DNA of 63,294 nucleotides from Tepidibacter sp. (GCF_025210165.1 NZ_JAOASI010000038.1:1-63294), one strand, 5' to 3'; counted from the first letter of the stretch, positions 53,291 through 63,294 are shown. A program made the numbers and translations. Notes: generated by a model not told the origin, from the sequence alone.

Positions 53291-54238
53291 ATGGGAATCA
53301 TTAAAACTAAAATGAAAAAGCTATTATCACTAGGGATAATAGGAGTTTTATCGGTAGGAATGTTAACCGGATGTGGAGGAAAAACTCAAGAAACTGACAA
53401 AGGACTGGGTGGATCTGTAGCAATAGATGGATCAAGTACAGTATATCCTATAAGTGAGGCAGTAGCAGAAGAATTTCAGAAGATGAATCAAGGAGTTAAG
53501 GTTACTGTTAATTTTTCTGGAACAGGTGGAGGATTCGAAAAGTTCTTAGTTAAAGAAACAGACATAAACGATGCATCAAGACCTATAAAAGATAAAGAAA
53601 TAAATAAGGCTAAAGAGGGTGGAATTGAGTACTTAGAACTTAAAGTTGCGTATGATGGATTATCTGTTGTTATAAATCCGGAAAACGACTTTGTAGATTA
53701 CTTAACTTTAGAAGAGTTAACTAAAATATGGGAACCTAATAGTTCTGTTAAGACGTGGAAAGATGTAAGACCTGAGTGGCCAGCTGAGCGTGTAAAGCTT
53801 TATGGACCTGGAAGTGATTCAGGAACATTTGAATACTTTACAGAAGAAGTAAATGGTGAAGGTGGAGCTATAAGAGTAGATTATACTGCGAGTGAAGATG
53901 ATAACGTACTTGTAAATGGTATAGCAGGAGATAAGTATTCAGTAGGATTCTTTGGGTATGCATATTATATAGAAAATAAAGATAAGTTAAAAGTAGTTCC
54001 AATAGATTCTGGAAATGGACCAGTAGCACCTACTGCTGAAACTGTAGAAAATGGAACATATGAACCTTTATCAAGACCATTATTCTTATATGTTAATAAA
54101 GAAGCTTTAAAAAGAGAAGAAGTTAAAGAATTTATAAAGTACTACCTAGGAGAAGGAAAAGAATTAGTTACTGAAGTTGGATACGTAAAATTACCTCAAT
54201 CTGAGTATGATAATCAACTTTTTCAAATAGAGGAATAA
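53291..54238 (+). CDS. pstS: Phosphate ABC transporter substrate-binding lipoprotein PstS
   Basis: 315 residues; ATG 53291 with AAAGGAG 8 nt upstream. Lipobox LTGC (Cys about 27). Phosphate site: AIDGSSTVYPISE (about 43-55), FSGTGGGFEKF (about 71-81), DASRPI, GPGSDSGTFEYF (about 167-178). Captures inorganic phosphate outside the cell. Has its own PhoP-box promoter and terminator, allowing more binding protein than membrane components. Confidence 0.94.
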   Translation: MGIIKTKMKKLLSLGIIGVLSVGMLTGCGGKTQETDKGLGGSVAIDGSSTVYPISEAVAEEFQKMNQGVKVTVNFSGTGGGFEKFLVKETDINDASRPIKDKEINKAKEGGIEYLELKVAYDGLSVVINPENDFVDYLTLEELTKIWEPNSSVKTWKDVRPEWPAERVKLYGPGSDSGTFEYFTEEVNGEGGAIRVDYTASEDDNVLVNGIAGDKYSVGFFGYAYYIENKDKLKVVPIDSGNGPVAPTAETVENGTYEPLSRPLFLYVNKEALKREEVKEFIKYYLGEGKELVTEVGYVKLPQSEYDNQLFQIEE

Positions 54239-54242
54239 TAAA

Positions 54243-54286
54243 CAAAAAGCAAACACTCAAGAATAATATATGGGTGTTTGCTTTTT
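54243..54286 (+). terminator. Terminator between pstS and pstC
   Basis: Stem AAAAAGCAAACACTC/GGGTGTTTGCTTTTT (one mismatch/wobble region) with a T run; isolates pstS from pstCAB-phoU. Confidence 0.85.
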
Positions 54287-54338
54287 TTACTAATGAGACT
54301 ATTTTGAGTAACACGAATTTTACATAAAATTAACTAAG

Positions 54339-54377
54339 TTAACAAATAGATAATATGCACTTAACATTCATATAACA
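54339..54377 (+). promoter_or_regulatory. Second PhoP box array upstream of pstC
   Basis: Hexamers with 11-bp phase: TTAACA 54339, ATAATA 54350, TTAACA 54361, ATAACA 54372. From 54359 to ~54400 the sequence nearly repeats the pstS promoter (CTTAACATTCATATAACAAATAAATAGTATTCT, split form), including the -10-like TATTCT. Indicates duplication of the promoter. Confidence 0.8.
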
Positions 54378-54425
54378 AATAAATAGTATTCTAAGTATGT
54401 CATTAAAAATATTGGAGGATGAAGT

Positions 54426-55301
54426 ATGAAAAAATTAAATGAAAAAATAATAAAGTATATTTTATCTGGGTTTGGAATGGTATCAATATTTATAACTATT
54501 AGTATATTATTTATTTTGTTTAAAGAAAGTGCATTGTTCTTTACTGAGGTATCACCTATAGAGTTCTTTACAGGAAAACAGTGGACTCCTCTTTTAAAGC
54601 CTCAGCACTTTGGAGTACTACCATTAGTTAGTGGTACATTTTTAATCGTATTATTTTCGTCTATAATATCAATACCGATAGGACTTTTAAGCGCTATATA
54701 TTTAAGTGAGTATTCAAATAAACAAGTTAGAAAAGTAATTAAGCCTATAATAGAAATATTAGCAGGAATACCTTCTATAGTTTATGGTTTTTTTGCACTT
54801 AATATTATTACACCTATACTTAAGAATATTATACCTCAAACAAATATTTATAATGCACTAAGTGCTGCTATAGCTGTAGGTATAATGACTATACCAATGG
54901 TATTATCACTAAGTGAAGATTCTATGCAGGCAGTACCTAAAAGCTTAAGAGAAGGTGCGTATGCTCTAGGGCTTACAAAATTAGAAGTTGTATTTGGAGT
55001 AGTAATTCCTGCATCTATATCTGGAATAATATCATCTTTTATATTGGCTATATCAAGAGCTGTAGGAGAAACTATGATAGTGGCACTTGCGGCAGGGTCA
55101 ACTCCAAAGCTTACTTTAAATCCGCTTGAGAGTATTCAGACTATGACAGGATTTATAGTTCAGGTAAGTCAAGGAGATATAGCAAAAGGGACTATAGAAG
55201 CTCAAACTTTATATGCAGTTGCTATGCTTTTATTTGTTATGACATTAGTTATGAATATGTTATCTAGATATGCTGCTAATAAACTTAGGGAGGAATATTA
55301 A
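54426..55301 (+). CDS. pstC: Phosphate ABC transporter permease PstC
   Basis: 291 residues, six membrane helices. PstC features: PLVSGTFLIVLFSSIISIPIGLLSAIYLSEY and EILAGIPSIVYGFFAL, EAA loop EGAYALGLTKLEVVFGVVIPASI (about 176-198). Pairs with PstA. Its TAA shares an A with the pstA ATG. Confidence 0.94.
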   Translation: MKKLNEKIIKYILSGFGMVSIFITISILFILFKESALFFTEVSPIEFFTGKQWTPLLKPQHFGVLPLVSGTFLIVLFSSIISIPIGLLSAIYLSEYSNKQVRKVIKPIIEILAGIPSIVYGFFALNIITPILKNIIPQTNIYNALSAAIAVGIMTIPMVLSLSEDSMQAVPKSLREGAYALGLTKLEVVFGVVIPASISGIISSFILAISRAVGETMIVALAAGSTPKLTLNPLESIQTMTGFIVQVSQGDIAKGTIEAQTLYAVAMLLFVMTLVMNMLSRYAANKLREEY

Positions 55302-56212
55302 TGGATGCAATTAATTTAGAAAATAAAGAAATTATAAATAAAAATTCTGACTATAATATGAACTTAAAAAAGAGAAAATTAATGAATAAATTATTTCACC
55401 TTATATTATTAGGATCTATATCATTTAGCATAATAATATTAGTTGCACTTTTTTCAGATGTTTTCAAAACAGGAATTTCTCATATAAATCTTGATTTTTT
55501 CTTAAATTATACATCTAGGATTGCAAGTAAATCAGGAATAAGAGCCGCAATACTTGGATCTTTATGGGTAAATATAGTAACATTACTAATTGCGTTTCCT
55601 CTAGGACTTGGATCAGCAATATACTTAGAAGAATACGCACCTAAAAATAAACTTACAAATATAATACGAGTTAACATAAGTAACTTAGCAGGAGTTCCAT
55701 CTGTTGTATATGGAATATTAGGACTTTCTTTATTTGTTAGAACTTTTGGATTTGGAAGAAGTATTTTATCTGCATCTTTAACTATGGCTTTGTTAATACT
55801 TCCTATAATAATAGTTTCATCCCAAGAAGCATTAAAAACAGTCCCTAAGGAGTTAAAGGAAGCATCGTATGCATTAGGTGCTACTAAATGGGATACAATA
55901 ACAGGAGCTATTATTCCCTATGCTATGCCTGGTATATTAACAGGAACGATACTTGCTGTATCAAGAGCTATAGGAGAGGCAGCTCCCCTTGTAGTTGTTG
56001 GAGGAGCAGCTGGTATTTGGTTCTCTCCAAAGGGGATATTTGATGAATTTACAACTCTACCTCTTCAAATATATAACTGGGCATCAAAGCCTCAAGCAGA
56101 ATTTCAAAATGTTGCATCAGCAGGAATATTAGTTTTACTGATGGTTTTAGTATTGATAAATCTAGTAGCAATACTTTTAAGAAATAAGTACCAGGATAGG
56201 ATAAAGAATTAG
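55301..56212 (+). CDS. pstA: Phosphate ABC transporter permease PstA
   Basis: 303 residues, six membrane helices, with NLAGVPSVVYGILGLSLFV and EAA loop EASYALGATKWDTITGAIIPYAMPGI (about 187-212 by alignment). RBS AGGGAGG within pstC. Second half of the phosphate channel. Confidence 0.94.
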   Translation: MDAINLENKEIINKNSDYNMNLKKRKLMNKLFHLILLGSISFSIIILVALFSDVFKTGISHINLDFFLNYTSRIASKSGIRAAILGSLWVNIVTLLIAFPLGLGSAIYLEEYAPKNKLTNIIRVNISNLAGVPSVVYGILGLSLFVRTFGFGRSILSASLTMALLILPIIIVSSQEALKTVPKELKEASYALGATKWDTITGAIIPYAMPGILTGTILAVSRAIGEAAPLVVVGGAAGIWFSPKGIFDEFTTLPLQIYNWASKPQAEFQNVASAGILVLLMVLVLINLVAILLRNKYQDRIKN

Positions 56213-56224
56213 GAGGGAATTGAA

Positions 56225-56980
56225 ATGGCAGTTAAAATGAAAGTAAGTGATTTAGATTTTTATTATGGAAGTTTCAAAGCTTTAAAAAACATTAATCTAG
56301 ATATAGAAGAGAAGAAAGTAACTGCTTTTATAGGACCATCAGGATGTGGTAAATCTACATTCTTAAGAACATTAAATAGAATGAATGATTTAATAGAGGG
56401 AACAAAATTAGATGGAGAGATTGTACTAGATGGAGAAGATATATATTCAAATAATATTGAAGTAGAAGATTTAAGAAAAAGAGTGGGAATGGTATTTCAA
56501 AAACCTAATCCATTTCCAAAATCTATATATGAAAATATAGTATATGGACTAAAAAAGCAAGGTATTAGGGATAAAAAGAAATTAGATGAAGTTGTAGAAA
56601 AAAGTCTTCGAGGTGCTGCTTTGTGGGATGAAGTAAAAGATAGATTAGATAAATCTGCGTATGGATTATCGGGTGGTCAACAGCAAAGATTATGTATAGC
56701 AAGAGCTATAGCTATGGAGCCTGAAGTCATTTTGATGGACGAGCCAACATCTGCACTAGATCCTATAGCAACATCTAAGGTAGAAGACCTTATACAAGAA
56801 TTAAAAAAAGACTATACTATAGTTATTGTTACTCATTCTATGCAGCAAGCAGCCAGAATATCTGATAATACAGCATTTTTCTTGATGGGTGAACTTGTTG
56901 AATTTGGAGAGACGAATAAGATATTTACAAATCCTCAATACAAAAAAACAGAAGATTATATAACTGGAAGATTTGGATAG
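56225..56980 (+). CDS. pstB: Phosphate ABC transporter ATPase PstB
   Basis: 251 residues. Walker [10 protein letters not shown] (about 37-45), Q loop [16 protein letters not shown], signature [14 protein letters not shown] (about 148-161), Walker [14 protein letters not shown]. PstB-typical length. RBS AGGAGGG. Drives phosphate import through PstC/PstA. Confidence 0.96.
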   Translation: MAVKMKVSDLDFYYGSFKALKNINLDIEEKKVTAFIGPSGCGKSTFLRTLNRMNDLIEGTKLDGEIVLDGEDIYSNNIEVEDLRKRVGMVFQKPNPFPKSIYENIVYGLKKQGIRDKKKLDEVVEKSLRGAALWDEVKDRLDKSAYGLSGGQQQRLCIARAIAMEPEVILMDEPTSALDPIATSKVEDLIQELKKDYTIVIVTHSMQQAARISDNTAFFLMGELVEFGETNKIFTNPQYKKTEDYITGRFG

Positions 56981-56990
56981 GAGGCAAATT

Positions 56991-57644
56991 ATGGTTAGAG
57001 AAAACTTTAGAACAGATATAAATGAATTAAAAGAAGATGTTTTGTTTATGATGGATAAAGTAGAAATTTTGATAGAAAAAGCTGTTGATGCACTTGTTAA
57101 CAAAGATTTAGAACTTGCAAGAAGCATAGTAAAATTAGATGATGAGATAGATAATTGTATGTATGAAATAGAGGAAAAAGCTATAGAACTTATAGCCCTT
57201 CAACAACCAATGGCAAAAGATCTTAGAATTATATTTTCTGTGTCTAAGATAATAACAGATCTTGAGCGTATTGGAGATTTTTGTGTAAATATATCTAAAG
57301 AAGCTATAAAAATAGGAAAAGAAGAGCATATAAAAAAACTTGTAGATATACCTAAAATTAAAGAAATAATTATTAATATGATGAAAAACCTAAAAATAAG
57401 TTTTAAATTAGAAGATGCTGAGATTGCTCTTGAAGTGGGTAGAGAGGATGAACTTGTAGATGATTTATATAAAGATGTATATAGAGACATATTGAGCCTG
57501 ATACATGAGAGTACAGCTTATACAAATCAAGGCACAAAACTACTCTTTGTAGGAAGATACTTAGAGAGAATAGCAGACCATATAACGAATATATGTGAGA
57601 GGATAATATATATTTCAAAAGGAGAAATAATAGAAATAAATTAA
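56991..57644 (+). CDS. phoU: Phosphate signalling regulator PhoU
   Basis: 217 residues; ATG 56991 preceded by AGGAGG 6 nt upstream. Two PhoU three-helix repeats, with DDEIDNCMYEIEEKAIELIALQQPMAKDLR (first copy, about 50-79 by family knowledge) and RYLERIADHITNICERIIYI (second). Links Pst transport to the PhoR kinase and prevents excess uptake. Last gene, followed by a terminator. Confidence 0.94.
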   Translation: MVRENFRTDINELKEDVLFMMDKVEILIEKAVDALVNKDLELARSIVKLDDEIDNCMYEIEEKAIELIALQQPMAKDLRIIFSVSKIITDLERIGDFCVNISKEAIKIGKEEHIKKLVDIPKIKEIIINMMKNLKISFKLEDAEIALEVGREDELVDDLYKDVYRDILSLIHESTAYTNQGTKLLFVGRYLERIADHITNICERIIYISKGEIIEIN

Positions 57645-57664
57645 TAGAATTTCCTTAAAAGTAA

Positions 57665-57706
57665 AAAAGTGTTAGTGTAGAAACTTTGCATTAACACTTT
57701 TATTTT
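57665..57706 (+). terminator. Terminator of pst-phoU
   Basis: Stem AAAAGTGTTA/TAACACTTTT (57665-57674 with 57692-57701), 17-nt loop, T-rich tail. Confidence 0.78.
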
Positions 57707-57767
57707 AAAGATAAAAAATCTGAAAATTCTGAATATAATCAAGATTATTAAAACATGTATTTTTTAG

Positions 57768-59204
<1,437 letters not shown>

Positions 59205-59241
59205 TACATATATTATATATAAGTAGTTTATATAAGCGAAA

Positions 59242-59436
59242 AATAAGGGTATTAAAATACCGGGAATGTGTTAAGTATTTTTATAAAACTAAATATTACA
59301 TCTTATTCAATATCCTGAAAGTTCTAAACTCCCTAACGGTCAAACAACGAACTTTCTTAACGGATATTAAAACGATGCAATATAAGTTTTATACAAAAAT
59401 ACTTAAATCATTCTCTAACATTTTAATACCCTTATT
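59242..59436. mobile_element. MITE-like element, complete copy with 17-bp terminal inverted repeats
   Basis: Perfect terminal inverted repeats AATAAGGGTATTAAAAT (59242-59258) and its complement (59420-59436) bound a 195-bp non-coding element. Inside, GAAAGTTC...GAACTTTC can form a hairpin around TAAACTCCCTAACGGTCAAACAAC. The first ~115 bp recur inverted at 51095-51218 and a diverged form at ~61360-61500. No transposase; typical of a non-autonomous element mobilised in trans. Confidence 0.75.
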
Positions 59437-59490
59437 AATGTTATTATATGAAACAGTATTAGAAGTCTATTAAATTTTAGAATTGCCACT

Positions 59491-59529
59491 AAATAAATAG
59501 AGTTTGAAAATATCAAACTCTATTTATTT
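59491..59529. terminator. Bidirectional terminator downstream of the SulP gene
   Basis: Palindrome AAATAAATAGAGTTTGA/TCAAACTCTATTTATTT around AAATA; the SulP stop codon lies at its edge. Confidence 0.85.
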
Positions 59530-61219
59530 AAGCTGTATGTATTTTAGGTATTTGAGGTATATCTTTTTGTTTATCATAATAACTATTTACTATATTTAAA
59601 GCCTCGTTAAATACACTGTCAAAGTCCTTAAACAATATGTCTTGGTTTTTATTATTTATAAAGCCACACTTTTTTAATACTTTAAGTGGTTGATACTGAA
59701 TGTCTAGTATTAAAAGTTTTATTCCGTTTTTATCACATAAATCTTGAGTTGCTTCTAGTGCGTTATAGGCAGTTGCATCCATTGCATATACATTGCTCAT
59801 TTTTAATATTAAGACCTTAGGAAGATCATTCATACTTTTCATGGTTTTTATAAATTTATCTGTAGCTCCGAAGAAGAATGCTCCATTTATTTCATATATG
59901 TAAATATCTTTAGGAATTTGAATTTTATATTCAAAAGCAGTTTCATCTACATCCTCATAAGTATAAGATACTGGTCTTATATCTGTAACATCTGCCATTC
60001 TCTTCATAAATAAGAAAGAAGAAAGCACAATTCCAACACATATAGATATTACAAGATCAAAAAATACAGTCAGTAAAAATACAGTTAAAAATACTAAAGA
60101 ATCACTCTTTGGAAACTTGTGTATTTTTTTAAATACATCCCATTCTCCCATATTATATGAAACTACTATTAAAATAGCTGAAAGTGATGCCATTGGAATT
60201 AACTTTATGTAAGGCATTAAAATTATCATGAATAATATCAAAGTAATTGAGTGTACTATACCTGATATTGGTGTTCTGCCACCATTTTTTATATTAGCTG
60301 CTGTTCTTGCTATAGCTCCTGTTGCTGGAATACCTCCAAATAATGCAGAAGCTATATTAGCTAAACCTTGTGCTACTAACTCCATATTAGAACGATGGTT
60401 TCCTCCCACCATTCCATCTGCTACTACAGCTGATAGTAAAGATTCTATGCCTGCAAGAATAGCTATTGTTATAGCTGAAGGAATAAGAGTTATTATCATA
60501 TTTATATTTAAGTTTGGAACAGTAATACTAGGAAGAGTAGAAGGTATATTGCTGAATTTGCTTCCTATTGTATCTATATTTAAATTAAAATAAATTGTAG
60601 CAAATGTACAAAAAATTATAGCTACAAGAGTAGATGGAACCTTTTTATTTATTTTAGGTAATAATATTATTATTAGTATAGATGTTACGCCTATTAATAA
60701 GCTTTGAATATTAAAAGAGTTTAGATTCTGGAAATAAACTATCCATTTATGCATAAACTCTGATGGAATATCAATATTAAGCCCTAAAAAATCTTTTATC
60801 TGAGTTGAAAAGATAGTTACAGCTATACCGCTTGTAAATCCTGTTGTTATAGGATAGGGTATATACTTTATCATGTTACCGCATTTAAAAATACCCATGA
60901 GAATAAGAAAGAATCCTGCCATAAATGTGGCTATAGTTAAACCTTCAATTCCAAACTTTTGTATAATTCCGTATACGATTACTATAAAAGCTCCTGTTGG
61001 CCCTCCGATTTGAACTTTACTTCCTCCAAGTAAAGATATTAAAAATCCTGCTATGATTGCAGTGTAAAGACCTTTTTCTGGTGATACACCAGATGCAATA
61101 GCTAAAGCTATTGAAAGTGGCAGAGCTATGATTGCTACGATTATCCCTGATATAAGGTCTTTTGCAAACTGTTCCTTGCTGTATGATTTAAAACACGTAA
61201 ATAATTTTGGAACTAACAT
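59528..61219 (-). CDS. SulP-family anion transporter with STAS domain
   Basis: 563 residues; the second ATG (61219) is preferred since AAAGGG lies 9 nt upstream, whereas the first ATG (61228) touches it. SLC26/SulP signature: VAIIALPLSIALAIASGVSPEKGLYTAIIAGF region, GGSKVQIGGPTGAF (about 65-78), ten or more membrane helices, and a C-terminal STAS domain (about 450-540, NVYAMDATAYNALEA). Carries sulfate, bicarbonate or another anion; substrate unknown. Flanked on both sides by copies of the MITE-like element. Confidence 0.9.
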   Translation of the reverse strand: MLVPKLFTCFKSYSKEQFAKDLISGIIVAIIALPLSIALAIASGVSPEKGLYTAIIAGFLISLLGGSKVQIGGPTGAFIVIVYGIIQKFGIEGLTIATFMAGFFLILMGIFKCGNMIKYIPYPITTGFTSGIAVTIFSTQIKDFLGLNIDIPSEFMHKWIVYFQNLNSFNIQSLLIGVTSILIIILLPKINKKVPSTLVAIIFCTFATIYFNLNIDTIGSKFSNIPSTLPSITVPNLNINMIITLIPSAITIAILAGIESLLSAVVADGMVGGNHRSNMELVAQGLANIASALFGGIPATGAIARTAANIKNGGRTPISGIVHSITLILFMIILMPYIKLIPMASLSAILIVVSYNMGEWDVFKKIHKFPKSDSLVFLTVFLLTVFFDLVISICVGIVLSSFLFMKRMADVTDIRPVSYTYEDVDETAFEYKIQIPKDIYIYEINGAFFFGATDKFIKTMKSMNDLPKVLILKMSNVYAMDATAYNALEATQDLCDKNGIKLLILDIQYQPLKVLKKCGFINNKNQDILFKDFDSVFNEALNIVNSYYDKQKDIPQIPKIHTA

Positions 61220-61359
61220 AAACACCATCCCTTTGACGTTAAAATATTATTGTATATTAAATACAACATATTATCATACACCTAAGATGAGAATATGTCT
61301 ATGATAATTATAGATAAAGAGTAAATTGAGAATTGGGTGAAAATTGAAATGATAAAATT

Positions 61360-61500
61360 AGGGATTGTATCTTATTAAATATACTAAAACTTCTTAAACT
61401 CGCTAAAGCTCAGACATAAGAAGTTTTTTAACGTATATTTAAACGATACAAAACCTTAGTTGTATGAGTGGTATTCTCATAGACAGTTTTGATAACCCTC
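61360..61500. repeat. MITE-like element, diverged copy
   Basis: Shares with the 59242 element TATCTTATT, CTAAA, AAACTC-CTAA and TTAACG-ATATT-AAACGAT-CAA in the same order, with a stronger hairpin AAAACTTCTTA/TAAGAAGTTTT (61383-61423 region). End repeats are degraded (...ATAACCCTCA). Lies in the gap between the SulP gene and the minus-strand binding-protein gene, 61220-61523. Confidence 0.6.
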
Positions 61501-61523
61501 AGAAAACTAATTTAAAACTCAAA

Positions 61524-62531
61524 TTATTTACTCAAATTTTCTACAGCCTTTTGAGAAAATTCAGTAGTCACTATCTTTTCATAAGGAGCCCTCTTATCTA
61601 ATTCTCCAGCTAAATCTATTATATCCATTAAGTGATTCAAACCATCTTCCTTTAAAATAGTAGTTTCTGACCATGTATCTTGTGATTTATATCTTTTGAC
61701 AACTACACTTAAATCTTCTATATCAGTATCTGGAAACTCACGCGATATAGAACGAGCTATTTCTTCTGAAGAGTGAGTTTTTACCCATTGCTGACTTTTA
61801 TATATAGCATTTGTGAACTTTTGTATTATATCTGGGTTCTTTTTAATATAAGATTTTTTAGAGCTATAACATGTATACGGAAGATAACCGGACTCTTTGC
61901 CTATAGACGCTACTATATAGCCCTTACCTTCTTTTTCTAAAGAAGTAGCTACTGGTTCAAATAATGTAACATAATCTCCTGTTCCGCTTGTAAAGGCTCC
62001 AGCCATTACACTAAATTGTATATCTATTCTTATATTAACATCTTTTTCTAAGTCTAGGTTATTCTTCTTTAAAACGTATTCAAGTGTCATTTCTGGAACG
62101 CCACCTTTTCTTCCTCCGAGTATGCTTTTACCTTTTAATTTATCAAATGTAAAGTTATCGTCTTTTTCTCTACCAATTAAGAAGCTACCGTCTCTTTGGG
62201 TTAATTGAGCAAAGTTAACAGCGTAATCTTCTTTTCCTTGGTTATAGACATAGACAGAAGCCTCTGGCCCCATAAGACCTATATCAGCTTCGTTTGAAAG
62301 AAGCGCTGCCATAGTTTTATCTGCTCCTTTTGTATTTATTATAGAAACATCTAGACCTTCTTCTTCAAAAAAGCCTTCTGTAAGAGCTACATACTGAGGA
62401 GCATAGAAAGTTGAATGAGTAACTTCAGCGAGTGTTATTTTGGTTAAATTATTATTTGAACAACCTACAGTAACGAGCATTAATATCATTATTGATGATA
62501 ATAGTAGTGCCCATTTTTTACGTATATTCAT
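61524..62531 (-). CDS. ABC substrate-binding lipoprotein, NMT1/SsuA type (orphan)
   Basis: 335 residues. Lipobox VTVGC (Cys about 24). SsuA/ThiY-like fold: TLAEVTHSTFYAPQYVALTEGFF, GADKTMAALLSNEADIGLMGPEASVYVY, LKGKSILGGRKGGVPEM, FTSGTGDYVTLFEP. Such proteins bind sulfonates, nitrate-like anions, thiamin precursors or riboflavin-type ligands. No permease or ATPase lies next to it in the window; partners may be elsewhere. RBS AAGAGGTGA on the minus strand. Confidence 0.85.
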   Translation of the reverse strand: MNIRKKWALLLSSIMILMLVTVGCSNNNLTKITLAEVTHSTFYAPQYVALTEGFFEEEGLDVSIINTKGADKTMAALLSNEADIGLMGPEASVYVYNQGKEDYAVNFAQLTQRDGSFLIGREKDDNFTFDKLKGKSILGGRKGGVPEMTLEYVLKKNNLDLEKDVNIRIDIQFSVMAGAFTSGTGDYVTLFEPVATSLEKEGKGYIVASIGKESGYLPYTCYSSKKSYIKKNPDIIQKFTNAIYKSQQWVKTHSSEEIARSISREFPDTDIEDLSVVVKRYKSQDTWSETTILKEDGLNHLMDIIDLAGELDKRAPYEKIVTTEFSQKAVENLSK

Positions 62532-62731
62532 AAAATATCACCTCTTAATATAAGATTAGTTGTATTTTCAATATATTCATTAAAAGAATAATGGTTACTT
62601 CACCTACTTAATATAAAAAAATCTTTCTTTTGAAGATTTTCTTTGTCTACAATTTGAAGATGATTATAATTTTCTATTCGTTATAACAAAATTATATGAA
62701 TACACATAGTATAGTACGAAGGGGTGAGAGT
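62532..62731. other. Divergent promoter region
   Basis: About 200 bp between the minus-strand binding-protein gene and the arginine-rich gene. A short hairpin-like AAAAATCTTTCTTTTGAAGATTTTCTTTG is seen around 62617-62645; no riboswitch consensus recognised. Confidence 0.35.
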
Positions 62732-63100
62732 ATGTATAACTATTATTATATGAATTATTGTTACGATAAGGCTAAAAAATCGTATCCGTCAATATATAAG
62801 GATGTATATCCTTATATATATAAATATTGTGAAGAGTATGATTTAGAAGAAAATCCTCATATGAATCCGTTTCCTAGTGATAAGAAAATAGAAAAAATTG
62901 TAGATAAGATATATGAAGAATATTCTAAAGACTGCTCGTTTAGAGAGGAAGATGATGATTTAACTAGGAGTAGAAGAAGATATGGAAGAGATATAATCAC
63001 TATATTATTACTTAGAGAACTTTTAGATAGAAGAAGATATAGACCTCAAAGAAGAAGACGAAGAAAAAAAAGAAGACGTGATTATTATGGTTATTACTAA
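62732..63100 (+). CDS. Small Tyr- and Arg-rich protein (possible spore or nucleic-acid-binding protein)
   Basis: 122 residues; ATG 62732 is preferred over the frame start at 62696 because AAGGGGTGAG lies 5-6 nt before it. N-terminal part is Tyr-rich (MYNYYYMNYCYDKAKKSYPS), the middle acidic, and the C-terminal ~45 residues are strongly basic, with RRYRPQRRRRRKKRRR and terminal YYGYY. Resembles small clostridial spore-associated proteins in composition only; no family recognised. A perfect terminator follows at once. Confidence 0.7.
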   Translation: MYNYYYMNYCYDKAKKSYPSIYKDVYPYIYKYCEEYDLEENPHMNPFPSDKKIEKIVDKIYEEYSKDCSFREEDDDLTRSRRRYGRDIITILLLRELLDRRRYRPQRRRRRKKRRRDYYGYY

Positions 63101-63132
63101 AAACTTGGCAGTTATATGCCAAGTTTTTTTTG
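63101..63132 (+). terminator. Terminator of the Arg-rich protein gene
   Basis: Perfect stem AAAACTTGGCA/TGCCAAGTTTT with loop GTTATA and eight T. Confidence 0.9.
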
Positions 63133-63255
63133 GTGGAATATTGATGTATAATATAATTAACCCGTTGTGCTAGTTAAATTTTTCAAATAATAAAACTCCA
63201 ACAAATATGAAAACCTAAAGTTAATCAAAAAACTTTTATAAAGGAGGCTTTCAAT

Positions 63256-63294
63256 ATGTTGGAGCTTAATAACTATTCTATCCAAAATATCGAA
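63256..63294 (+). CDS. Start of an unidentified gene (truncated by window edge)
   Basis: AAGGAGG at 63241 lies 8 nt before ATG; 13 codons (MLELNNYSIQNIE) run to the window end. A TATAAT at 63147-63152 is a possible -10 box upstream. Too short to identify. Confidence 0.5.
   Translation, partial: MLELNNYSIQNIE

Noticed and set aside
59221-59461. Small protein genes inside the MITE-like element
   Set aside because: All frames are short and broken; the structure is explained by inverted repeats.

Overview
The window is AT-rich, with short AGGAGG-type ribosome binding sites, frequent TTG/GTG starts, many rho-independent terminators and gene families typical of anaerobic, spore-forming Clostridia (Spo0E-like phosphatase, CD1871A-type small protein, PepF, NADP-glutamate dehydrogenase, a short-form HisG with HisZ). 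A Peptostreptococcaceae-like clostridium fits best; this is inferred from gene content, not from a marker gene. No rRNA, tRNA, CRISPR array, phage or intact transposase was seen. UGA is an ordinary stop in many genes here (for example at the ends of pelD, pelG, hisIE and saoT), so the in-frame UGAs described below are local recoding, not a changed genetic code.

Layout. 1-577: 3' end of a repeat-built surface protein. 855-8656: a Gram-positive type Pel exopolysaccharide operon (PelD, deacetylase, PelE, PelF, PelG, GH114-like hydrolase). 8694-11505: patatin, ElaA-like acetyltransferase and a PucR-type regulator. 11661-15989: an amino-acid catabolism operon (ornithine cyclodeaminase/mu-crystallin family, two aminotransferases, a threonine dehydratase-like enzyme). 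16095-18907: lysine riboswitch, lysA and aspartokinase. 19015-27243: a complete histidine operon (hisZGDCBHAFIE plus a PHP phosphatase), preceded by a histidine leader peptide with three consecutive His codons and a full set of competing hairpins. 27457-34958: the most remarkable block, ten genes of which four (thioredoxin-like, substrate-binding protein, ABC permease, MerB-like lyase) contain an in-frame UGA at a redox or metal-type position; for three of them a SECIS-like hairpin follows directly. This matches what I recall as the SAO (selenocysteine-assisted organometal) system, here ending with a double-cubane-type reductase gene. 35306-36810: TlpA-like thioredoxin lipoprotein, CD1871A-like CXXC peptide and NapH-like ferredoxin membrane protein.

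36910-50194 holds a mixed set: PfkB kinase, XRE-cupin regulator, Gx transporter/NusG-II fusion, Spo0E-like protein, MscS channel, FapA, a cobalamin riboswitch upstream of an MgtC-family gene, PepF, an HD-GYP protein, a GHKL sensor kinase with a YcbB-type response regulator, and a dicarboxylate/amino acid symporter. 50278-51218 holds a large palindrome and a partial repeat element. 51265-57644: TypA and the pst-phoU phosphate uptake genes, with 11-bp-phased PhoP boxes in front of both pstS and pstC. 57867-63294: NADP-glutamate dehydrogenase, a SulP transporter flanked by two copies of a MITE-like element, an orphan substrate-binding lipoprotein, an arginine-rich small protein, and the first codons of another gene.

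Working together: Pel genes would make and export a cationic polysaccharide under c-di-GMP control. The his and lys genes form regulated biosynthesis units. The SAO-like cluster would import an organometal or soft-metal ligand (two binding proteins, permease, ATPase), cleave it (MerB-like SaoL), reduce or carry the product (SaoT, SaoD, double-cubane protein) and expel it (SaoE), with selenocysteine at the contact points. The SAO names are from memory and the biochemistry is inference.
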